From: an uncultured Bacteroidales bacterium
GTDB lineage: Bacteria; Bacteroidota; Bacteroidia; Bacteroidales; UBA932
DNA length: 32,115 nt
Reading direction: 5' to 3'
NCBI GenBank assembly: GCA_947305645.1
Contig: CAMZEC010000026.1
Span: 1-32,115, forward strand
Every line of letters starts with the position of its first letter. The stretch's first letter is position 1. Positions 23,580 through 31,355 of this stretch are shown piece by piece. The translations under genes and the position numbers were made by a program. The notes under the pieces were generated by a model. The model did no database searches. It was not told the origin of the DNA and saw nothing but the letters and a program-made list of their open reading frames with translations.

Positions 23580-24179
23580 CTAAAAAGAGTCCACCAAATA
23601 AGGGAATTGTTCTATCAGGTTCTTGCGGCCGAAAAGCTTGTTTTCGTCCACCCTTATATCCGGATTGTGGAAAATATTGATTTCCAACTTTCTTTTGCCC
23701 AGAGTCTGCATGTCCATGTCCCAGTACAGGCGGCCTATGAGCGCGTCGCAGAAGTCCATGGAGATGAATCCCGGAGTAATGTAATAGTTGAACACCACGC
23801 TGTCATAGTCGTCGAAGCCCTTGGTAGGGATGAAACGGCCCTCGGACAGCATATCCATTATCATCAGGCGGTCCACCTCCGGATAGACGTTGTGGCTCGT
23901 CTGGGAGTTCAGCATCTCGATGAAGAAATCATAGTCCTGCTCGTCGTTCGGCGACACCAGCATCCTTACGGGAGAGTTGCCGTTGGCCAGATAGAAGATG
24001 ACGGTACGGTCCGTATTGTAGCGGGCGTTGCGCCTCACCTGCTCCAGGATGCGGGTAAGAGTGGTCTCATAGTGGTCGTGGGCAATGTAGTAAAGCTCCA
24101 GAGACTTGCCCATAAGCCTGGCCGAGGGCAGCAGGAGCAGGCCGAGAATCAAAATATATTGTATTGCAGACCTTCTCAT
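23580..24179 (-). CDS. small secreted protein of unknown function
   Basis: 199 residues. The N-terminus has a hydrophobic signal sequence (IQYILILGLLLLP), cleaved or anchoring near residue 24. The mature part contains LYYIAHDHYETTLTRILEQV and a VIFYLANGNSPVRML strand-turn segment, with an overall alpha/beta look. I recognise no family. It overlaps the preceding gene by 4 nt and precedes the vWA gene by 6 nt, so it is probably a periplasmic partner of one of them. The preceding segment resembles a Rossmann-like or vWA-like alternation only loosely. Confidence 0.7.
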   Translation of the reverse strand: MRRSAIQYILILGLLLLPSARLMGKSLELYYIAHDHYETTLTRILEQVRRNARYNTDRTVIFYLANGNSPVRMLVSPNDEQDYDFFIEMLNSQTSHNVYPEVDRLMIMDMLSEGRFIPTKGFDDYDSVVFNYYITPGFISMDFCDALIGRLYWDMDMQTLGKRKLEINIFHNPDIRVDENKLFGRKNLIEQFPYLVDSF

Positions 24180-24898
24180 TTGAGTTCCAGATTAATGACG
24201 TCCGCCCTGCCGCTTGCGTCATAGTGAACGGAGGTGACGGTTACATGGAGATCCTCGTTGGCCACTCTGAGGAACACGTCGCTGGGGGTGGTAACGTCGG
24301 GGAAATTACTCTTGATTTTTACGTTGCCGGCCATCCTGTCGCGCAGCGGGGCCATGCTGGAAGAAGTTCCGGAATTGAACATGGCGGCCAGCTCGGCGGC
24401 GCTCAGCTTCTCCACGGGCTTGAGTTCCTTGAAGCCGTACAAAGCTTTGGCGGCGGATTCCTTTCCAGTCCTCAGGTCTCTGACCTTTGCATTGTAATAG
24501 CCTCTGGCGTTGGGCTGCACTACATCGGCAAAGCTGCCGTCGTAGCTCTCGTAGATATGATTCTCGTTGTCGCTGATAATAAACTTCACATTATCACCCG
24601 ATCCGCCCTTAACCTTCAGGCCGGATACCTTGAAGCCGCCGTTGGACAGACGGGTCACCTTCTTGGCGGTGATATCTATCTCCAGCACCGCCGGTTCTTC
24701 TGCGACGACTTCGTCCAGACCGAGGTCTTCTTCCGGAATCGTATCCAGGACAGGCTGCACGTCGGCAGTAGGGACCACATAGGGAGAACCCGTGGCGGGA
24801 GCCTTCGTGGTCAGCTTCGGCTTGATTAAATACACGCCGCCAAAGCCAAGGGCCCCGGCAAGCAGGAAAGACAGCAGATATATCAATATTTTTTTCAT
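24176..24898 (-). CDS. single-pass membrane-anchored periplasmic protein of unknown function
   Basis: 240 residues. A single hydrophobic stretch (about 4-26) with no obvious cleavage motif suggests an inner-membrane anchor. Next comes a Pro/Thr/Glu-rich spacer (about 30-70), then a beta-rich domain (about 72-125) and a helical/beta C-terminal part with DVFLRVANEDLHVTVTSV. I do not recognise the family. Anchor, linker and compact periplasmic domain resemble connector proteins of trans-envelope machines. It starts 1 nt after the barrel-like gene and overlaps the next gene as ATGA. Confidence 0.7.
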   Translation of the reverse strand: MKKILIYLLSFLLAGALGFGGVYLIKPKLTTKAPATGSPYVVPTADVQPVLDTIPEEDLGLDEVVAEEPAVLEIDITAKKVTRLSNGGFKVSGLKVKGGSGDNVKFIISDNENHIYESYDGSFADVVQPNARGYYNAKVRDLRTGKESAAKALYGFKELKPVEKLSAAELAAMFNSGTSSSMAPLRDRMAGNVKIKSNFPDVTTPSDVFLRVANEDLHVTVTSVHYDASGRADVINLELK

Positions 24899-24899
24899 A

Positions 24900-26420
24900 T
24901 CAGAACTTTAGTTTCAAGCCAAGCTCGGCAATGAACCCGGCACGCCTGAGGGAAATATTGTTAAGGAAGGAATGTACGGCAAGCGCTTCCGGCTGCCCGG
25001 AGGCGTCGGGCCACGACACCAGAGGATAAATATGCTCGCTGGCGGAATACCACTCGACTTTGTTCGAAGGGTTGTAGGTATATCCTCCATTGGGGAAGAA
25101 GCTCATCTCGTAACCGCCCCTTATATAAATGTACTTGCAAGGAGCGAAGGCGATGTCTATGCCGGCTTTCGAGAATAAGGACATGCACCAGGGGTTGACC
25201 TCGTTGCGGTTGGGATTGAGGAAGCTGTCGAATTCCCGGGTCTGTTCCGCACTGTTGTTAATAGCATAAGTAACGGAATAAGCCCCCTGGAACATTTTCG
25301 CGGTCATATTCCAGTTGACGCCTACTATATCCCACACACCGCACACCATGGGGCTGAAGTTGTGCTCCATGGAGAGCATGGGAAAGAGCACGTTGAGATC
25401 CAACACCTTCAGGCCCTCGGACGCTCCTGTAAGGCGGAACGACTTGTCCAGGACATTATAGCTGATTTGAGAATCGTCTTTTAGGGAAAAACTGATATCG
25501 CTATAGGAAAGTCCTATACCGGCATAAACCACAAACTTGGTAGACCGGCCGCCGAAAAGCGAATAGCCCACTTCCCCGCCGAACTGGCCGCCCCAGTTTT
25601 TCTTGCTTATGTAGTTTGACGTTCCTACGGAATAATTAGGGTTATATGCCCCGTGAATCCTTGCCCTCCAACGCTTATACCTGGTATTGAAGCTCAAGAT
25701 GTCATATCGGTCGGCACCTGGCTCGGATATGGTCTGCAGCATTACGTCATCGTCGTCGAAAACGAATTCCTTGCCCTCGGGAACTATCGCAAAGCCATAT
25801 TCATTGAAGTCCAGGGGCTCGTCTCCATACAGCACCTGGCTGTCAATCTCGTTTTTGCGCTCTACAATATGGAAATTACCCTTGGGGAAACAGGACGCAG
25901 GGGACTCATAGCCCTCTATGGACTCTATCCGGAATTCTTCATCTTCCGGCATCCAGACGCAATTGAGTACTATACGGTAGTCGCCGCCCACCATGTCGGA
26001 ACGGGTAGAGAAGGTGAAGCCCAGAGAGTCTTCGTACTCTACTTGTTTGTTGAATTCCACACTGGCGCGCCAACGGCCGTCACGATACGAAAAAGGTCCT
26101 TTGCGCAGGCGGGAAATCTTGAGGGACCTGTCTTCCAGGCCTCTGGAATATTCCACATACTGCCTGGCCGATATAGTGGTGCCGAAGGTACCGCTGGCGA
26201 TGTAATCGCACCATACAGGAACATCCGGCGTACGGAAAAGGGCGAGGAACGAGTATGCATCGGAACGGCCCTCAAGAGAGGAGAACCTCTCGTAGCTGTC
26301 CACAAGGTCCAGGAGCCTCTCGTTCATCAGCCAACGCTCGGACACATCCAGGCTCTGGGCCCGGAGTATCAGGGACGAAACACAGAAGACGGCTGTTAAA
26401 AGAAACCTTTTCACTCTCAT
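24900..26420 (-). CDS. secreted protein with probable C-terminal outer-membrane beta-barrel
   Basis: 506 residues from the chosen ATG at 26420, which overlaps the kinase stop as ATGA; an in-frame ATG at 26429 is the alternative. A Sec signal peptide ends near ILRAQS. Residues about 25-225 form a mixed domain of unknown type. From about 230 there are repeated amphipathic strands with aromatic girdle residues (GGQFGGEVGYSLFGG, FVVYAGIGLSYSDISF, KYIYIRGGYEMSFF), closing with AGFIAELGLKLKF, the terminal Phe expected for Bam-inserted barrels. A role as the outer-membrane part of the operon's apparatus is inferred. Product function is unknown. Confidence 0.78.
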   Translation of the reverse strand: MRVKRFLLTAVFCVSSLILRAQSLDVSERWLMNERLLDLVDSYERFSSLEGRSDAYSFLALFRTPDVPVWCDYIASGTFGTTISARQYVEYSRGLEDRSLKISRLRKGPFSYRDGRWRASVEFNKQVEYEDSLGFTFSTRSDMVGGDYRIVLNCVWMPEDEEFRIESIEGYESPASCFPKGNFHIVERKNEIDSQVLYGDEPLDFNEYGFAIVPEGKEFVFDDDDVMLQTISEPGADRYDILSFNTRYKRWRARIHGAYNPNYSVGTSNYISKKNWGGQFGGEVGYSLFGGRSTKFVVYAGIGLSYSDISFSLKDDSQISYNVLDKSFRLTGASEGLKVLDLNVLFPMLSMEHNFSPMVCGVWDIVGVNWNMTAKMFQGAYSVTYAINNSAEQTREFDSFLNPNRNEVNPWCMSLFSKAGIDIAFAPCKYIYIRGGYEMSFFPNGGYTYNPSNKVEWYSASEHIYPLVSWPDASGQPEALAVHSFLNNISLRRAGFIAELGLKLKF

Positions 26421-27478
26421 AGCATCCATAGTCCAAGCCCCACTCCAGCAGCAAGGCCAAGCACGATAAACAAAATCAACGCTACCGGAGACAGCACGGT
26501 GGACTGATGTGATACGGCCTCCGTCTTTACGAAGCCGGACTTTTCGGGAGCGTCCAGGTTCTCCACGGTCGCAAGATTCTCCGCTGCCGGTTCCGCCGGC
26601 GCCTCGCCGGGCTCGTCTTCGAACACCCGCTCGGGAACCGCGTGATTCCAGGGAATCTCTGCATGAACCTCACCCTCAAGGACACGGGACGCATAGTCGC
26701 GAAGCTGGACGGCTGTGGGCCTGTCCCATGTTTCCATGGCGAGGCAGGAGACACAGACTATGTTCAGCTCGTCGGAATACTGCCGCGGGAGTTCGGGCAG
26801 GTCGGCCCCCTGCTTCTGCAGGCTTCCGCCCATTCCGCAGAAAGGTACGTCTCCGGTAGCGAGTTCATATATGGCCGCACCGAGAGACCAGATATCGCTT
26901 GCCTTAACAGCCTGGAAGCTCTTGCTGAAGCGCTCGGGGCCCATGTATGAGATGGCGCCGGCTGAGTTGAGCGAGGCAGAGCTGCTGCGCAGGGACTGTC
27001 TCAGCTTCTTGCTGATTCCGAAGTCCGTGATGACGTAGTCTCCGCTTTTCAGGATTAATATGTTGTCTGGCTTGATGTCTTGATGAATGATGGGCGGCGT
27101 CTGGGCGTGCAGATATGCAAGTCCCGCTGCCACGTCACGGATAAAACGCCATAATTCACTCTCCTGCATCTCCCCGGCAAATCGGCTAACGGAGCCGTCC
27201 GGACAGTAAGGCATGACCAGGTACGGCCTGCGGTCTTCGGTATTCACGCCGAAGTAGTTGGCGTGAAGCAGGTTGGTGTGATTAAGTTCGAACGTAAGCT
27301 GGAACTCCTTCTTGAATTCTTCCAGTCCGTTCTCGTCCATCGAGATGTAAATCTTGGCGGCGACCTCCAGGTCCGTTTCCTGGTCGCGTGCCACCCAAAC
27401 TTCACCGAAACTGCCGCTGCCGATAAAACGCTGCAGCAGGTAACGGTTGTCTAACAGATATCCCTCAGTGTATTGCAT
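26417..27478 (-). CDS. Ser/Thr protein kinase with C-terminal transmembrane helix (HQD-type catalytic loop)
   Basis: 353 residues from the ATG at 27478, 4 nt after the phosphatase stop; the longer reading upstream to 27580 lies inside the phosphatase gene and is rejected. Eukaryotic-type kinase marks are the glycine loop GSGSFGEV (20-27), Lys42 in AAKIY, catalytic loop IHQDIKPDN (131-139) and DFG (152-154), followed by MGPE (179-182). The loop reads HQD rather than HRD, a non-RD kinase, so activation-loop control may differ. A Pro/Glu/Ala-rich juxtamembrane stretch (about 283-325) leads to a TM helix at 331-351 with almost nothing beyond, so there is no external sensor domain. It is probably anchored beside the TM-tailed phosphatase. 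Confidence 0.92.
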   Translation of the reverse strand: MQYTEGYLLDNRYLLQRFIGSGSFGEVWVARDQETDLEVAAKIYISMDENGLEEFKKEFQLTFELNHTNLLHANYFGVNTEDRRPYLVMPYCPDGSVSRFAGEMQESELWRFIRDVAAGLAYLHAQTPPIIHQDIKPDNILILKSGDYVITDFGISKKLRQSLRSSSASLNSAGAISYMGPERFSKSFQAVKASDIWSLGAAIYELATGDVPFCGMGGSLQKQGADLPELPRQYSDELNIVCVSCLAMETWDRPTAVQLRDYASRVLEGEVHAEIPWNHAVPERVFEDEPGEAPAEPAAENLATVENLDAPEKSGFVKTEAVSHQSTVLSPVALILFIVLGLAAGVGLGLWML

Positions 27479-27482
27479 AGCG

Positions 27483-28499
27483 TTACTGTTCACTTTGTTC
27501 TGTCTGTCCCCAGGAGGAAACTGTGTTCTTTGCCTTTTCGATAAGGTCGAAACGGTAGGTTGCGTAAGCACAACCGGCAAGCAATGCCAGAATCAGTATC
27601 CACACCCATACCCTGGACTGCTTCTTCTTCGGCTTAACCGTTACCGTGAGAGTCTTGTCCATTACGGGCTCTTTCAAACCGACGCATTCGAATAATGCCA
27701 ACGTGACATTATCGTGACCGCCTGCCTCCAGGGCGGCGGCGAGCAGAGCGTCCCTGCATTCGTTTATGGTCTCATGCCCCTGCATGAGTATGTCGAGAAT
27801 CTCTTCATCGCGCACCAGGCCGCACAGGCCGTCCGTGCAAAGGAGTATCATATCCCCTTCAGAGAGGCCCTTGTTCATATACTCCGGCTGCGCGACGCTA
27901 TGGGAATCACCCAGACTGCGGGTGATGATGTTGCTGTTGGGATGGTCGAAAGCGAGCTCGGGGTCCAGTTTGCCGCTGTCGACGAGCTCCTGCACATAGG
28001 AGTGGTCGCGGCTCAGCCTGCTCAGACCGTAATTCTTGTTGAACAGGTAGGCCCGCGAGTCTCCGCACCAGGCGACATGGACGAAATTCTCGTAAATCCA
28101 TGCCATGACTACGGTTGTCCCCATCCCCTCGGTTGAAGGATCTTCCTTTACCCTTCGCTTGATATCACTGTCCGCATTGACTATGGCCTTCTTCATGAAG
28201 GACTCGATATGGCCGTGGGTATCGGTGACTTTAGAGAAATCCTCTATACCGGAAAAGGCCTTGCGTATAGATGAGATGGCAATCTCGGACGCAACTTCTC
28301 CGGCATTCATGCCGCCCATACCGTCTGCAACCACCATGACGCAGCCGTTTTTACCGAGAGGGATCTCGGCTGTTGTATCGGAGGGGATTACCCAATCCGA
28401 TGCCGTCAAGTCGGGATTGACAATGAAATTGTCTTCATTGTTGGTTCTGATCAGACCGACATTCGTGGCGGCTGTCATTTTGAAAGTGATATCGGACAT
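27483..28499 (-). CDS. PP2C-family Ser/Thr protein phosphatase with C-terminal TM helix
   Basis: 338 residues. All PP2C metal and phosphate motifs are visible: TNNEDNF (19-25), VVADGMGG (56-63, D59), GTT, WCGDSRAYL (144-152), SRDHS (163-167), ITRSLGD (192-198), LCTDGL (220-225, D224) and GGHDNVT (260-266, D263). This is the PrpC/Stp/PppA architecture and should be active with Mn2+ or Mg2+. A basic linker KPKKKQ leads to a TM helix at about 297-314 and a short polar tail, so the catalytic domain faces the cytoplasm. It starts 17 nt after a strong hairpin and is followed by the TM-tailed kinase, 4 nt away. This forms a membrane-held kinase/phosphatase pair. Confidence 0.94.
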   Translation of the reverse strand: MSDITFKMTAATNVGLIRTNNEDNFIVNPDLTASDWVIPSDTTAEIPLGKNGCVMVVADGMGGMNAGEVASEIAISSIRKAFSGIEDFSKVTDTHGHIESFMKKAIVNADSDIKRRVKEDPSTEGMGTTVVMAWIYENFVHVAWCGDSRAYLFNKNYGLSRLSRDHSYVQELVDSGKLDPELAFDHPNSNIITRSLGDSHSVAQPEYMNKGLSEGDMILLCTDGLCGLVRDEEILDILMQGHETINECRDALLAAALEAGGHDNVTLALFECVGLKEPVMDKTLTVTVKPKKKQSRVWVWILILALLAGCAYATYRFDLIEKAKNTVSSWGQTEQSEQ

Positions 28500-28515
28500 A
28501 CTGATTAAAAATATA

Positions 28516-28543
28516 AAGGGGCGGCAGCATTCCGCCGCCCCTT
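28516..28543 (-). terminator. strong intrinsic terminator or attenuator inside the long gene cluster
   Basis: AAGGGGCGGC at 28516-28525 and GCCGCCCCTT at 28534-28543 form a perfect 10-bp GC-rich stem with an 8-nt loop. On the minus strand the stem is followed by TATATTTTTAATC, a fair T-tract. It sits 15 nt beyond the small lipoprotein stop and 16 nt before the phosphatase start. This leaves no room for a separate promoter after it, so it probably lets part of transcription through. Confidence 0.8.
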
Positions 28544-28558
28544 CAATGAAACAAATGA

Positions 28559-28978
28559 TTAGCGACGACGTGTCTTTGCTCCCCTGTAATCTGAAGGAGC
28601 TCCGTCAAGCTGGATGATTGTCTGGCCGGTAACCTCGGCAATGGTGCCGTTGATCTTCTCCTTCAGGGAACGGACCCTCCTGGTGACAGACATGAAGTTC
28701 TGCTTGCTGCGCTCGTTCATAAGGGAGATAATCTCTACCTCCTCGCGAACCTCGGTGAGGTCGTCGACGGTCTGGCAGCGCTTGTACTCCTTTTCCGCCT
28801 GGTCGAGAAGGTTGTTGAGGATTTCAGACTGGTTCTGCTTGTTGGCACGCCTGAATTTCTTCATGGAAGCGTCAGTGCCGATCTGGTCGAGGCTGATGAA
28901 AATGTCTCTGCGGCCGCAGGAGTCGAAGACCATGAGACCGATAAACAGGACACAAATAACTGTAAATAATTTTCTCAT
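28559..28978 (-). CDS. small helical lipoprotein candidate
   Basis: 139 residues. The N-terminus MRKLFTVICVLFIGLMVF then DSC gives a signal peptide with probable lipidation at Cys21, although -3 is Phe, which is atypical. The mature part is strongly helical and charged (SEILNNLLDQAEKEYKRC, LTEVREEVEIISLMNERSK), likely a coiled-coil, with a basic end (GAKTRRR). Family not recognised. Its size and helical build are comparable to small lipoproteins of Bacteroidales trans-envelope complexes such as TssQ, but I cannot test that here. A 36-nt A/T-rich leader precedes it, and the terminator at 28516-28543 follows. Confidence 0.75.
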   Translation of the reverse strand: MRKLFTVICVLFIGLMVFDSCGRRDIFISLDQIGTDASMKKFRRANKQNQSEILNNLLDQAEKEYKRCQTVDDLTEVREEVEIISLMNERSKQNFMSVTRRVRSLKEKINGTIAEVTGQTIIQLDGAPSDYRGAKTRRR

Positions 28979-29014
28979 AATTGTGATGATTTATTGATTG
29001 TTATTGTTGATGGA

Positions 29015-30010
29015 CTAATGAATTGTCGGTCTGTCATTGCCAACGCGACGCTTGATGGCATCCTGAACCCTTGTGGTTTCCTGATCCTTCTTGTTGCGGG
29101 CAATCTCCTCGGGAGTGGGCTCCGGTTTGGGCTCCGGCTTTGCAGCCATCTCTTCGAGCTTGTTGTTCAGGTTGTTGATCTCGTTCTGGGCGCTCTCGAC
29201 CTTGCGGTTGGCCTTGTCGGCGCTGTTCACGGCATCCTGAAGTTCGTCGCGCAGGCCGATTGCATGATTGTACAGAGCGTCGCGCTCTTCCTGAGCCTGC
29301 CTGAGCTGCCTCTGCACGCGGGCCTTCTCGGCTGCCGACTTGTTCTCTGCATCGATGAGGGCGTTGTTGAGCTCGTCGATCTCGGCATCGCTGGCAACAA
29401 GGGCCTTTTGGACTTCCTGAATCTGCTCCTGCTTGGCCTGGATCTCCTGGTCGAACTGCTTGCTCTGAAGCAGATTCCATGTGATGAGACCGCCAACGGC
29501 AAGAACGAGTACAACAGCCATAATCCACAGAGCAGTCTTATAAGGACGGAGAGCCTGCTGACGGAACAGGTTGAGACGTTCTGTCATGCCGATGCTGCTC
29601 ACGAGGCTCTGCTTGCCCTGAGGGACGATGAAGCCAATGAGAGGGCCTCTGGAAGAAAGGCGGATTTCATCTCCGGAAGAGAGAGTCCATTCTCCCGGAA
29701 TCGGCTGTCCGTTTACGAACGTAGGATTGGTTTGGGAGAGGTTGATGATTTTCCATCCGTTGCCCTCTTTTACGATAGCAGCGTGACGGCGGCTTACGGT
29801 CTCGAAAGACTCGTCGAAGCGCACCTGGCAGGAAGAATCGCGGCCCATTTCGATCTGGTCGACGATGATCTTCTGGGATTCTCCTGCATGGTGAAAGACG
29901 GACTCCGTCTTATGCTCCAGGATGTAATACTGCCTCCCGGAACCATTGAAGACGGCTGCCATTCCGGCTCCTACCGAGCCGGCTATGGTTCTTTTGTAGT
30001 TTGTCTCCAT
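29015..30010 (-). CDS. FHA domain - transmembrane - periplasmic coiled-coil protein
   Basis: 331 residues. The N-terminal cytoplasmic FHA domain spans about 26-130 with the pThr-binding core MGRDSS (55-60), SRRHA (73-77) and a TNPTFVNG turn (94-101). A TM helix lies at 159-181. A long coiled-coil (about 183-290) follows, then a Lys-Pro-Glu-Pro stretch (291-300) and a short basic tail. Orientation puts FHA in the cytoplasm and the coiled-coil in the periplasm, so phosphothreonine binding could be transmitted across the inner membrane. FHA proteins downstream of a Ser/Thr kinase act as phospho-readers (for example Fha with PpkA/PppA in type VI secretion). It has its own 34-nt A/T-rich leader, which in Bacteroidales often goes with strong translation. 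Confidence 0.9.
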   Translation of the reverse strand: METNYKRTIAGSVGAGMAAVFNGSGRQYYILEHKTESVFHHAGESQKIIVDQIEMGRDSSCQVRFDESFETVSRRHAAIVKEGNGWKIINLSQTNPTFVNGQPIPGEWTLSSGDEIRLSSRGPLIGFIVPQGKQSLVSSIGMTERLNLFRQQALRPYKTALWIMAVVLVLAVGGLITWNLLQSKQFDQEIQAKQEQIQEVQKALVASDAEIDELNNALIDAENKSAAEKARVQRQLRQAQEERDALYNHAIGLRDELQDAVNSADKANRKVESAQNEINNLNNKLEEMAAKPEPKPEPTPEEIARNKKDQETTRVQDAIKRRVGNDRPTIH

Positions 30011-30044
30011 AGATAATTGAGAATTAGATTGATTGATTGTATTA

Positions 30045-31355
30045 TTAAGTGGTTTCGAATCTCAGTTTTATATCTCCTGCGGTTATGATGTCTCCGTTCT
30101 TAAGTTCAATACCGTTGCTCCTCGCCTCTTCCGAATTCACAAAGCTTCCGTTGGTGGAGGGCATCCAGCGCCTCTCTGCGGTATCCCACTGGCCATCCCT
30201 CAACACCCATACGCCTGGGGACTGACGTTCGAGGGTAAAGTGCCTTCTGGAAACGTACGAGTCGTTGTAATCCTTCAGCTGTATGTTGTTCGTTTCGTCC
30301 CGTCCGACGGTAAGCAGGGAGCGACCCGCCTCCGCGAGTTTCTCGTCCAGGTTATACTTGACGCCATGCTCCAGGCCGTGCATTATGTGAAGGTAAGTGC
30401 CGGAGCGGGAGGGACGGTGGGGCGCAGGTGCGGAATCGTGTACCGCCGGGCGGGCATTCATGTTTCCGTAGCGCGGAACGAGGGACAGCGCCTCGTCGGC
30501 CGTCTGTATGCGCATCCTGAGGTCGGGGACGAGGCAACGGGAGATGAGGGCCTCCCACTCGGCCCCGTGGGGAGACGCCAGCAGCAGCGATCGGTTCCAC
30601 TCTCCGGCCTGCCCGCGCTTCTGGTATCGGACGAGGTCGTTCTCGTCTTCCAGCGGCCCGAACGGCAGCTTGCCGGTCACCATCTGGTAAACGAGTACGC
30701 CGAAGGAGAAAAGGTCCGTAGTCGGCAGCACGGTGCTGTTGCCCCTGGCACGGTTGACCTGCTCCGGCGGCATGTATGCATAGGTGCCGAAAATCTGATA
30801 CGGCTTGCCGAAGATGTTGCGCTCCGTCATGCGTTTGTTGCGGTCGCCGCTGATGCCGAAGTCGGTCAGCACTGCGGTGCCGTCGTGCTTGATGAGAACG
30901 TTCTCCGGCTTGAGGTCGCGGTGTACCTTGCCGTTCGAGTGCAGGGCGGCGAGCCCGCTGAGTATGTCGGTAGCCAGCAGAGGCAGCGGCGCGTCGGCAC
31001 GCCCCATGAACTTGGAGATGTCGCCGCCGTCGCAAAACTCCATCACTATGTACGGGTTCCCCTTGAGGAAGCCGGAGTCGGCAGAATGGACCAGGTTGCG
31101 GCTGGAGATGCGGCCGGTCCTGTATTCCATGTCGAAGCGCTCGATGAGCGGCTGGCGGATGGTGGCGGGCACCTCCCACAGGCGCAGGAGCTTAAGCGCC
31201 CACAAGCGGCCCTGGGCGTCCTTGACCTTGTAAACGCAGCCGAAGGAACCCTGTCCGAGGACGGATTCCACCACGTAACGGCCGCCGATAAGGTCTCCTA
31301 CCTGGCAGTCGTACCGTTCAGGGACGGCATACGTATTCACAAGGCCGTCGCTCAT
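30045..31355 (-). CDS. soluble Ser/Thr protein kinase fused to a C-terminal FHA domain
   Basis: 436 residues without a TM helix. The kinase domain spans about 25-295: glycine loop GQGSFGCV (34-41), Lys55, HRDLKPEN (145-152), DFG (165-167 start at D165) and MPPE (195-198). This is an RD kinase, unlike the second kinase. A linker of about 25 residues leads to an FHA domain (about 319-436) with TVGRDE (349-354), SRRHF (369-373) and STNGSFVN (400-407). Kinase plus FHA in one chain suggests self-binding after autophosphorylation or capture of a phosphorylated partner. The start overlaps the zinc-ribbon gene as ATGA, so that protein is its most likely partner. The final FHA strand (GDIITAGDIKLRFE) resembles the C-terminus of that neighbour. 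Confidence 0.94.
   Translation of the reverse strand: MSDGLVNTYAVPERYDCQVGDLIGGRYVVESVLGQGSFGCVYKVKDAQGRLWALKLLRLWEVPATIRQPLIERFDMEYRTGRISSRNLVHSADSGFLKGNPYIVMEFCDGGDISKFMGRADAPLPLLATDILSGLAALHSNGKVHRDLKPENVLIKHDGTAVLTDFGISGDRNKRMTERNIFGKPYQIFGTYAYMPPEQVNRARGNSTVLPTTDLFSFGVLVYQMVTGKLPFGPLEDENDLVRYQKRGQAGEWNRSLLLASPHGAEWEALISRCLVPDLRMRIQTADEALSLVPRYGNMNARPAVHDSAPAPHRPSRSGTYLHIMHGLEHGVKYNLDEKLAEAGRSLLTVGRDETNNIQLKDYNDSYVSRRHFTLERQSPGVWVLRDGQWDTAERRWMPSTNGSFVNSEEARSNGIELKNGDIITAGDIKLRFETT

Noticed and set aside
27479..27580. Longer start of the TM-anchored kinase
   Set aside because: The 34 extra residues lie inside the phosphatase coding sequence and are not kinase-like. The ATG at 27478 starts 4 nt after the phosphatase stop, directly before the glycine loop region.
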